From NCBI GenBank assembly GCA_034698045.1, contig JAQGAU010000033.1, forward strand, positions 1 to 53,998: DNA of 53,998 bases, in the 5' to 3' direction. Shown in pieces: positions 9,383 to 17,707 of this stretch. The notes under the pieces are model-generated. The model did no database searches and was not told the origin of the DNA. It saw only the letters and a list, made by a program, of their open reading frames with translations. The translations under genes and the position numbers were made by a program. Origin of the DNA: Paramacrobiotus richtersi (Eukaryota; Tardigrada; Eutardigrada; Parachela; Macrobiotidae). The first letter of the stretch is position 1; every line of letters starts with the position of its first letter.

Positions 9383-10302
9383 CTATGAAGGACTTTCACA
9401 AAAGATAAAGTACGTCGTCTGGGCAAGAATTGCCGGATCATCTTGTTCAGCGACATCCCTTTCCTGGTGAAAAGCGGCGGATAATTGTTTAAACCACTGG
9501 AAAATATTCATGCTGCCTTTGCCACCCAATCGGTAGAAGATGATGCGGTTATAAGTATGACGTATTAAACTGCGGTGACCCTGCACTGGACTGTGCAGTG
9601 TAGATCACTTTCGTAGTGCAGTGGCTAATAAATCTGGCGGTGCGAATGGATTGACGCTAAATTACGCCAACAGAAAAAATAGGTCTAATCGTTTCGTAAC
9701 TGTTTTTTTTTACCGAAAGCGTTTAGGTCTACTTTTAGTATTTGGCCGTCATCAGGACAAATTGGGCTAAAATGATCTTTCTATGATACTAAGGATTTGC
9801 GAGGTAGAAGTTATCATATGATTTATTGGGCAAATATAATGCCGCTACAAAAATGACAGGAAGCAAAAATTTAACAACTACGCCAATGAGACAGTTGCTG
9901 AACCCCCTTGGGGGCGAACAGCCACTCACGCACCCCAATGTTGGGAGGCCAGTTCTTAGGGGTAAACATCTTCTTATCGTTCTGGTCAGCGTACGAACCA
10001 ACACGCGCAAACGAACTATTCTTACGGCCACCTTTAGCTACGTAAACAGAAACAAATCGAACATCGATGCCATTCGCCTCGATAACCGTCTTCAAGTCCT
10101 GCTCGTATTCCTCGGCTGTCTTGTGGGGAGTTTTCTCCAGCGGGGGAATTCCATGCAGGCAGAAGTCCTTCTTTTCCTTATCCGGTTTAGCTGTGCGCTT
10201 CATCCACAATTTAGACGTAACGATATCTGTGTCCGGAGAGGACAATGGCGTTTCTCGGGTGCCACGGACGATTTTCTTTCGAACAACAGTAGAAGTTAGT
10301 TT
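9383..10302 (-). CDS. orphan two-exon gene, 5' end not found
   Basis: Two minus-strand coding-like exons fit in phase 0. Exon A, 10302-9904 (133 codons), follows an AG (CGGCAG) and runs from KLTSTVVRKKIVRG through HKTAEEYEQDLKTV to WPPNIGVREWLFAPKG. Exon B, 9580-9383 (65 aa), runs from GHRSLIRHTYNRIIFYRLGG to a TAG stop. Predicted residues are lysine-rich in A and aromatic in B, without a signal peptide or membrane segment. Both exons have good amino-acid composition and no internal stops, but the donor at 9903 (GTTCAG) is weak and no in-frame ATG precedes exon A, so at least one upstream exon is missing or the gene is broken. The intron contains an A-box-like repeat core at 9612. I do not recognise the family. 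A relic of a once-real gene is as likely as a live one. Confidence 0.4.
9612..9628 (+). repeat. A-box-like repeat core
   Basis: CGTAGTGCAGTGGCTAA, one of the closest single matches to the consensus, within the putative intron of the orphan gene. Confidence 0.65.
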
Positions 10303-10858
10303 CTGCCGATAAATTCCAGTGTTCCCATTCCATGTTTTTTTACGTTAACACCCGTCTTTATAAAAATGTGTGTCATATATATGATTACATATAATCGAAA
10401 TAACGGTGTTTTGAAAATGCTGCGAAGGTTCTTGTTACGTTGTACATATGTTATGTATGGTAAGTAATATGTTATCAGAAATGTATCTAAGCTGTGATAA
10501 TATCGAGCAGCAAGAAACGTGACATGTGCATGAAAAGCTGGTCGCAGCAAGAGCTTCTAAATGTGCATCACGGGTTGAGATAATTAACAACGAAGGCATG
10601 TAGTCTTTTCAGTAATTTATATCTTTATTGTATTGATTTTGTCTTTATTTTGGGTATGTCTTAGAGGTCAGTATATAACTAATTATAATTGGTGCAAACA
10701 TGCGGTGATTTTAAGTTGTTTCTATATTAAGTTACATATTTCGTTGATTGTACGGACTTGTTATGGACTTTTGCAGTACATGAATCAATCATTACGAGAT
10801 CCAGGCAGCGGTAGATAGTAGCTGTCTGCGTATTCTTAATTTGTTTTTAAGAGCGAGA
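10303..10858. other. no gene seen
   Basis: AT-rich sequence with overlapping open frames of low coding character. The upstream exon of the orphan minus-strand gene should lie here or beyond, but none is convincing. Confidence 0.4.
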
Positions 10859-10978
10859 ATGCAGCACGGGACTGAGTTCATTCACCGAGACGACCCTCGT
10901 GCCGAACCATGTTGTCGCCGAACTGCAGGAAACCGACTATCGCGCTTAAACTGGCAATAAGACTAACTGTGACAGTTG
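10859..10978 (+). pseudogene. relic of hydrophilic-repeat gene family (+)
   Basis: The plus strand opens MQHGTEFIHRDDPRAEP and stays open to 10978. The beginning resembles HGEFITKEEAGIAQP of the intact gene at 15.6 kb, and the DNA from about 10870 to 10950 repeats 7745-7820. Later residues are arginine- and cysteine-rich and match nothing else here, so the frame has probably drifted. Confidence 0.4.
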
Positions 10979-11450
10979 GTGTGGAGAACGATGCAGTAGA
11001 GTAGTGGCTTGTGCAGAGGGCCTATATAATTGATTTTCAAGCCGTATTCACAAGAAATTATAAGCAGATATAGTTGAAAATGGACCAGATTTTTTGTACC
11101 CACCGAAAATTTGTGTAGAATAGTAAATTTGTTCGCGTGTTTTAGTAATGAATTTATTGGCCTATACTGTTTTCATGGAACTAAATTCAAAAAATACTGA
11201 ATTTTTTTGACTTTACCCGTAGCGGTAAATGAATGCCATAGGTGATGTGGAGAATGCTGTAGAACAGTGGCTTGCTCGATTCGCACGTTTCAAGTTGTAT
11301 TTATATCAAGTTCAATGTTGTAATAAGCAGGTGAAGTTTAACAAACAAACGAATCGTTTTTTTGTTTCTACTGCATCGAAGGTTTGTTCTGCGCTGAGGA
11401 TTTGAACCTGCTTCTAGCAGCGCAGAATAAATTTATTGGCGTATGAGAAC
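10960..11450 (+). repeat. tandem array of A-box-like repeat units
   Basis: Two units have cores at 10993-11010 (CAGTAGAGTAGTGGCTTG) and 11259-11274 (TGTAGAACAGTGGCTT), 266 bp apart. Each is followed by a CACAAGAAATTATAAGCAG-like middle and a GAAAATTTGTGTAGAATAG-like downstream module. Confidence 0.75.
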
Positions 11451-11521
11451 CGCATTCTCGTCTTTTCCTCCACTGCTGGTGACCTTTCTAGGGCTGGCTG
11501 GGCTCGCATTCTTCAATGGTG
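11451..11521 (-). pseudogene. pseudo-exon 1 of hydrophilic-repeat gene
   Basis: The DNA here matches exon 1 of the intact gene at about 15780-15865 base for base over most of its length (TCTTTTCCTCCACT, TGGTGACCTTTC, AGGGCTGGC, GGCTCGCA). On the minus strand it would encode the ASPGKVTKSGGKDED part. A stop replaces a codon in the middle, and the ATG region is altered (ATTGAAG for ATGTCGAAG). It lies about 110 bp before copy 2 of the Ig locus in divergent orientation, as the intact gene lies before copy 3 of the same 5' flank. Confidence 0.8.
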
Positions 11522-11559
11522 GATACAGTTTATTTTTGGTGAAAATCTTGGTACAAAAC

Positions 11560-13115
11560 AAAGGTCACGGACTCTAACGATGATAACATAAACTACTGAC
11601 TCATATACACTGTCATCAGTAACCGTGACCTTTTAGTATCTCAGCATATATATGCCGAGGAGATGGCACAGAGCTGGTACGGCATAATGCTTGCGGGAGC
11701 ATTCTGCTCCAGAGCAACCGCGAAAACTATCGGCTTGCGGAACATGTGTTCAAGCAGCCAATCGTAATCCTCTTGGTGGCAGGGGACTGAGGGGAGCAGT
11801 CTTTTGGAATAGTGGAAGAACATTCATAAAGTGGCGCTGATGTGCTGACTTACCGTATGCAATATCATACAAGTAATGTACACAGACATATATGCAATTC
11901 CATGATAGGGCTGCTCTTGTAATCTCCCGATCGTTCAGGAAGCCATCATCAACAGCGCTTTTCTTGTTCTATAGAAGTTTATGAAATCTGGTTTCTTTTA
12001 TTAAGTATGACATACACGTTCCTTGGTCCCACTTATCGTTTGTTTGGATTAAGGATTCCCGGAAAACCGTCGGCTGGTGCCTAGGTGGTCGTTAGTCAGA
12101 AAGAATATCGTTGCATTCCTTGTTCCTGGAATCAAGCCGTTGTGTTTCCAAAATGAATAATCTTTTGGCAAGAATCCCAACCGCTGGTCTTCTGCTGTTA
12201 TCAGTTCTGACCAGTATGTTCGATCAGAATGACCTTACTCAAACTCTTTCTCCTCTATCGGGACGGAAATTTATAAAACAGAACACGAATTTCCTCATCC
12301 AGTGTAGTCAAGGTCGGAAATGTCTCCTTTACTTCGAACATGCCAAATTTCAGATGGTCTGCTGATGGTCTGTGCCGTGTTTGTTTAATTTGGCGGTGTA
12401 GTGGAGACTTGACGTTTCGTACTGTTTTTTTCGGTACTGACTAAATTAATTTTTATACTGCTTTCGTCCTTTGTACTGCCAAAGATATGCTCCATGATAG
12501 ACTGGAGCTTTCTAATTATCTTATGAGTTTTTATCATTTCTTCTGGGTAGCGCCTTTTGTATAATTTCAGGCTTGTGTAGAGATGTGGTGCGATTATCGG
12601 GATTTTACGTTATCGTGTTCAAACGATGTCGGTCAGACAGCTATAATAATTATAATATCTTCTTTTTAATATGTTATGGTTGTACGTTTGTGCGCGCGTA
12701 TATCGGTAGATTCGGTACAAGTAATATCGTTGAAGAAAACGAAATGCCATGATAATTATCATCGCCGACTTGCAGGTTTGTTAATTGTAACTTGCACGGG
12801 AAGAGCAGCGGTTATCCGAATAAACTTCTTCCCTGTCTTTTGAATAGTGTTGCGACTTGTTATTACAGTAGAGCATTGAGTGATTTCTGTGTACGATTCC
12901 GTTGATGATACTGTCAGATCAAATTAGTAAGCTGTTTACTGTATCTATATAAACGTAAGGCCACCAACAAAATCAGTTAAAAATAAATGTTTAGATAAAA
13001 TCTTACGTGTCTGTAACTTGCATGACGGATATCGGATTCGTAGTACAATGGCTCGCTGATTACAACGTTTTACCTTGTTTTGTATGAGCTTAAATTACAA
13101 CCATTAGTTTGCTAT
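11560..13115. repeat. segmental duplication, copy 2 (Ig locus)
   Basis: Second copy of the Ig-gene locus, matching 1-2425 in order but lacking about 850 bp that hold the Ig domains. The A-box-like core of copy 1 at 2339 is also present here at 13039-13053 (CGTAGTACAATGGCT), so the repeat was in place before the duplication. Confidence 0.9.
12153..12365 (+). pseudogene. Ig-gene copy, Ig domains deleted
   Basis: The ATG at 12153 starts a recognisable copy of the signal peptide (MNNLLARIPTAGLLLLSVLT) and the following residues of the 648 gene. An 8-base deletion near 12312 shifts the frame. At about 12350 the sequence then jumps directly to the 3' flank of the gene (TGATGGTCTGTGCCGTG), so everything from mid-domain 1 to the stop is missing. 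The junction carries the near-repeat ATGGTCTGC twice. Matching ATGTTCTGC and ATGGTCTGC sit at the two deletion endpoints in copy 1, suggesting deletion by short homology. A secreted peptide of about 70 residues is possible but unlikely to be functional. Confidence 0.85.
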
Positions 13116-13128
13116 GAGATAAATTTTT

Positions 13129-13162
13129 CGCACACGCCAACCGTGAATTCATTGGCGTGTGC
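13129..13162. repeat. inverted repeat, 12-bp arms
   Basis: CGCACACGCCAA and TTGGCGTGTGCG flank a short AT-containing loop with GAATTC, near the right edge of the duplicated locus. Confidence 0.8.
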
Positions 13163-13239
13163 GTGTATTTATGACAGTCAACTGAAAATTTGAATTTTCT
13201 TCTTAATTTTCGTTTATTCATGAACAACAAATGCGGCAA

Positions 13240-14000
13240 TTATTGTGAAGAGTAATGTAGAACAAAAGGCTTATGCACACTTCGGTTGGATAAATGTGCA
13301 ATAAAGTCAGTGAGCTGTATTCAAGGGCTATGTATATTCAAGAAATGCAGCCCCTATAATGAAACGTGACTTTTTTATGACCGAAAACTGAAGATCTGTG
13401 TTATACAGATACTAGGGACACTACTGAGCCGTGCTCACAGTTTTCAAGATACATTACAACATATTCAGTGTTGGCAATAAAACAGAAAACTTTGAATAAA
13501 GAAATGTTCTTCTGTATAACATTGAAGATTTGTGCTGCATACTACAATTGTTCCTACTACATTATTATTACATTTACATGACGATAAACTGGAAAAATGG
13601 ATACTCTTGTTAAATTTCGTTTCTTTACTAAATGAATGCGACGGTTGATGTAGAGGACAGCGTAGAACAGTGGCTTAATTGTAGCTAGCCTTACAATTTG
13701 AGCTTTCATGTGTTACTTGTAATCAGATTTTGGTTAAGAAACAAACCATTTTTCCTGTGTGCTGAGAAGGTGCCAATGTTATTTGCTCGCATATACTTAC
13801 AGGAACTGATCGATGCACATATTTGTGAAATTTAATTTCACAAATTATTGGTCTATTTTTTTTATTGTACATGTATGTATTTCGTCTATCCGTGAGAAGT
13901 AAACACGACAGTTAATGCGAAGAACGATGTAGGACAGTGGCTTTTAATGTGTTTCCAATGTGGAAGCTTTCATGCTGTATTCACAAAATCTAATTTCAAC
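13240..14000 (+). repeat. tandem array of A-box-like repeat units
   Basis: Cores at 13257-13271 (degenerate, TGTAGAACAAAAGGC), 13661-13676 (CGTAGAACAGTGGCTT) and 13928-13943 (TGTAGGACAGTGGCTT). Downstream modules are at about 13389 (GAAGATCTGTGTTATA) and 13529 (GAAGATTTGTGCTGCATA). The leader GAATGCGACGGTTGATG at 13634 matches leaders at 8210 and 8490. Confidence 0.75.
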
Positions 14001-14760
14001 CGATTCATGAGCGCAATAACACACAGACACCGGTTAAAGGTGAACCTTTTTGTACGACTATGCTTATTTGAATATGTCTATGCCGATAACGATGTATATT
14101 GCGTAATAATTATTATGCATACACTTTGGAAACTCTGCATAAAACTTAACCGTTCCTTTTTCGAACGCAGTTTCGTTTTCCTTGTGTTCACTATACTTAT
14201 ATCTGTATAATTACATGGTGTTTACAGATTGGGAGTTATATCTCTCATCATGGAATTCCCTTTTAGGGAATGGTTTTCATCAAGCACCGAGAATATATTT
14301 GTTCAGTTCCAGATTGGTATGTTGTGTATTCGCTTCCTTTTCTACCTCCATATGGGCTCTCGATTTTTTTTTTTTGCAGTACAGTACTTGTTCCATGTAT
14401 CATTGTGTCAGTACTGCCTTCATTACGAACCCTTTTCTCACATTTTTTTGCAGAAGAATAGTTTTCCTGTGATTTATTTTATAAAGGTACTAAAAATTGC
14501 CCTGACAGAAAAAATACGCTAATTGATTCGGTTGATGGTATTATGGCGGGATGTCGAAAAATCTCGTAGAAATATACATTTAATAGTTTTAAGTGGTTAT
14601 CCGGTACTGACTGAGCGCTCTAGTTTTATTAAACATAAGAGATGCGGTCACTAAAGGAAAAAACCGTTGCCTTCTACGAACGAACCACGGAACAAGGCTC
14701 GCTGAATTACCAAACAAAAGAAAAAATGAACATGAGGCCGATGTCGTCTTCCAGATTCAG
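14001..14760. other. no gene seen; start of duplicated block copy 2
   Basis: Three frames are open together over 14182-14520, but the residues are aromatic and leucine-rich low-complexity text without codon bias. From 14530 the sequence follows the block also present at 6540-7070. Confidence 0.5.
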
Positions 14761-14764
14761 CGCG

Positions 14765-14815
14765 TTATTCTTTCTCGCTGGCGAAGCGGCCATGCTCGTC
14801 ACGCGGCGCCGTGTA
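14765..14815 (-). pseudogene. extra 3' exon-like piece of hydrophilic-repeat gene
   Basis: The minus strand reads AYTAPRDEHGRFASEKE then TAA, strongly like the HPRDEHGHFIPKDD start of exon 3 of the gene that ends at 15012. No in-phase acceptor joins it to the upstream exons: the available AG gives the wrong phase. It is more likely a relic of a neighbouring paralogue than an alternative last exon. Confidence 0.55.
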
Positions 14816-15011
14816 GGCGAAATCTCTACAATTAAAAACATAAATTATCCTGAACAAAATATTAAGTAGGAAACGCTTCTGTGAAGGTAGAACGAGAGAA
14901 AACTTTCAAATTAAATCAATAAATCACCTGCAAAACAGTTCACAAATGGCATTAGAACCAAAACATAACAATTACTGTACTGTGAGATAAAATTATTAGC
15001 GGCTGGACTAT

Positions 15012-15869
15012 TTACCGGGCAGCTTCACGCAGTTCCTCGCGGGCCCGTTCGTGCTGGAATGCGGTTGCATTCTGTCCAGAGGCGTTCTTCTTTCCGGTCT
15101 GGTGGGCATGACCTTTTCCAGCATCCTCGCCTTCCGCATCATCCTTAGGGATGAAGTGTCCGTGCTCATCCCGCGGATGATCCTGTAAGTGTCACCATTT
15201 CAGTTGATGTTTCACAACTATACAAAATTTTGAAATGAAATTTTTCCAAATAGGTACAGCATATGGCAGTAAAATTAGTTGGTTGTAATTAATAAAATCC
15301 ATATATCGATGCAGTTGGTTATTAATGATTATGATGTTGGCTGTATATACGGCAGATTACAAAGAGTACATATATCTGCAAAAGAAAACCCAAACAAAAA
15401 CCCCGATGGACCTTTTAAGATGCCTTCGTAAAAAACCAAATAAAATTCATACGAAAGAACGAATAAAAAACTAAAAATAGTTTGAGAATTTACCTCAGGA
15501 TGAAAATCCTGGCGGTGGTCGTATTCCCCGGATTTCGTCACCAAAATCTCATCCTTGGGTTTTGCTGGCTGTGCAATACCGGCCTCCTCCTTGGTGATGA
15601 ATTCACCGTGTTCGCCGCGGGGATGCTCCTATAACACAGCAAACAACATGTGACTGTAACCAACAGACACTTGTTTCACTAATCTTGGACAATCCGAAGA
15701 AAACCACGCTAAAATTTACTTTGGGATCGAAATCCTGACGATGATCGTACGCGTATTCTCCCGATTTCGTCACGAGCACCACGTCCTCATCTTTTCCTCC
15801 ACTCTTGGTGACCTTTCCAGGGCTGGCATGGCTCGCAGTTTTCGACGCATGGCTCGCAGTCTTCGACAT
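15012..15869 (-). CDS. hydrophilic tandem-repeat protein, probably disordered
   Basis: Three minus-strand exons, all joined in phase 0 at good sites: 15869-15720, 15628-15494 and 15182-15012, for a predicted 151 aa. The product is almost free of hydrophobic residues and rich in K, E, D, H, G, S and A. It is built on a repeat that starts xHPRxEHGxFI and ends LVTKSGEYxxDHRQDFxP. Exon 1 carries ASHASKTASHASPGK plus the end of a repeat, exon 2 is one complete 45-residue repeat, and exon 3 holds the start of another repeat, then a Lys/Ala/Gln tail (REELREAAR). There is no signal peptide or membrane segment. Composition, size and repeats recall desiccation- or stress-related hydrophilic proteins (LEA-like, hydrophilins), but I recognise no named family. 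Because exon 2 is a symmetric 0-0 exon equal to one repeat, repeat number could change by exon duplication. The ATG is preceded by AACC. Confidence 0.75.
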
Positions 15870-15949
15870 GGTTAAAGATGGAAAAAAGTTCACTGTTTAT
15901 ACGAAATCCCGGATAAAGGTCACGAATAGAAATGACCAGTGATTCGTAT

Positions 15950-16250
15950 GCAAGCAAGCTGAAACAAGTGATCAGAAAGCACAACTAATGAACAGTTTGC
16001 TGTTTGAAACTGGCTTTTTATAGCTTGGTCAGGCCGTCAATTCACGATGGCACATGTTTCTACGGAACAATGCTCGGATATCGAGGCGCGCATTTGTGCT
16101 CCACATTCCAGAACAACCACGAATGGACACACGGCAGACTGGCAGCATGCGCTTCACACAGCCAATGGTGTGTCTGTGGTCACTGGTCACCCTCTTCGGA
16201 CGCAGAACATTCTAGAAAGTAGCTGTTCAGTGACAGTAAAAATATGCACG
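15950..16250. repeat. third copy of the Ig-locus 5' flank
   Basis: Shares AACAGTTTGCTGTTTGAA (15991) with 187, the GATGGCACA...TACGGAA...AATGCT series (about 16044) with 225 and 11661, and the CAGCATGCGYTTCA...AGCCAAT series (about 16143) with 295. The copies diverge after about 16250 and no Ig gene follows. It is the spacer immediately upstream of the hydrophilic-repeat gene, so that gene and the Ig gene were probably once a divergent pair. Confidence 0.7.
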
Positions 16251-16439
16251 AAACAAAGCTGCACAGGTTTCCCTAAATCTCTTTCGAATCAGACTGCTAG
16301 ATAAATTTTAGCTGAGATATGACCTTTTCTACACGATTCCATGGGTTTCTACAGTTTTCGAAGACGGTTAACTGAACAGTAAGCCAGTCTTCAAAGTACA
16401 TTGATCGCTGTCATCACATTTACGAATGGGGTTTGACAA

Positions 16440-17160
16440 CGTTGTCTAGTAAAAACTCGAACGAAATGATGTGTATGTTGTTGAAAACAATTTGAATATT
16501 TGGCTCATTCCTCACCGAGATGATTATTATCAATCTGCCTCTACACTACGGTTTCCACGACATCTCTGTGCACATGCATGCAGGCCTCTAACGAACCAAA
16601 CCTATTTCGCTCAATATACTCTTCAAACATCCCCACAAAATTTACAAAACGCTCCGAAACGATGTTGCTAATCTTAACCAAAATCCTGTACTAATTTCAT
16701 ATAATCTATACTGGCGGAGAAAAATTACGGACCGCAGACGGAAGCTGCACCATTACGCTGCCGTTACCTATTCATACATTGTTGAATCATTCTGATGTTC
16801 AAAACAACTCAACAGAAAAAAATTTCAAACACGAGAATTCTCACAACTTATTCGGATCTGTGCAGCAGCGATTAGTTATCGAATTCAGACCGATAAATCC
16901 CAAAAAATCAAACGAAGTCTATACTGTTGTTGAAATATTTGAATTTGCGGCTCATTATCCAACCAGAAAGATGCGCCTCGATTCGCCTCTACACTACGGT
17001 TTTCACAATATTTATGTGCCCAGTTGACAGCAGTCGTGTGTAACGAACAAATCATACATATTTCAGTGCAGATACTACTACAAGTGCCCCACAAATTCCA
17101 CAAAATGTTCTGAAAAATTTGACTAATTTTAACCAAATCTTGAGTAAATTAGACAAATTT
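16440..17160 (-). repeat. two A-box-like repeat units, minus orientation
   Basis: Cores read CCGTAGTGTAGAGGC on the minus strand at 16552-16538 and 16999-16985. Each is followed, about 55 bases on in that strand, by a B-box-like AATATTCAAATT or AAATTCAAATATT and GTTTTCAACAAC-like text. These are the same elements as the plus-strand array at 22.9-24.0 kb. Confidence 0.8.
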
Positions 17161-17707
17161 AGTAAAGTCGGGACGATTGTCGCCCCGGTTCTAAAGATAT
17201 ATTGTTCTGCAGATAATTAAAAAAAATCCGATGCCACTGAATTTTTGTTCTAAACATTGCCAAGTTGCCAGATCGACACTTGCTCTTCTAAAACAAACTC
17301 AAAATAATTCTAAAATAATTCTGAAATATTTTAACCGCGAAAGTCGAAGCTAATTAATAAGCACCGTAGGGACTGTAATGTATCCCAACAGCGGCTAATA
17401 CACTACTGTATGCCGGAAACCACCGGCCCGCGCAGTCACCGCACATTATTACTGACATTCGTTGTAAGAGCAACGTCTGCGTGCGGGCGCCGGCAGTGTT
17501 GAAATCCTTGTTGACACAGTTCTTGACTTCGAAAAAATTACAACAAAAGTGGCGTGCTTACTGTTACTCGCAATTCAAAAACATTACTTTTGGTACTTTT
17601 TTGTTTTATATTTTTGCAATGAGTGTAAAACACAGGAACTAATGGTTCCCCCTTGATCGTGACGACACAACCCGCGTCTACAGTCTCAATCAAATCCCAT
17701 CAAAAAA
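17161..17707. promoter_or_regulatory. 5' region of INTS9
   Basis: Contains no coding sequence. A locally GC-rich, CpG-containing stretch (about 17410-17500) precedes the INTS9 start by some 200 bp and may hold its promoter. No TATA box stands out. Confidence 0.35.

Noticed and set aside
14182-14522. Three overlapping plus-strand frames of 63-97 codons
   Set aside because: All three frames are open at once because the DNA is T-rich; the residues are Phe/Leu/Cys-rich noise without codon bias.
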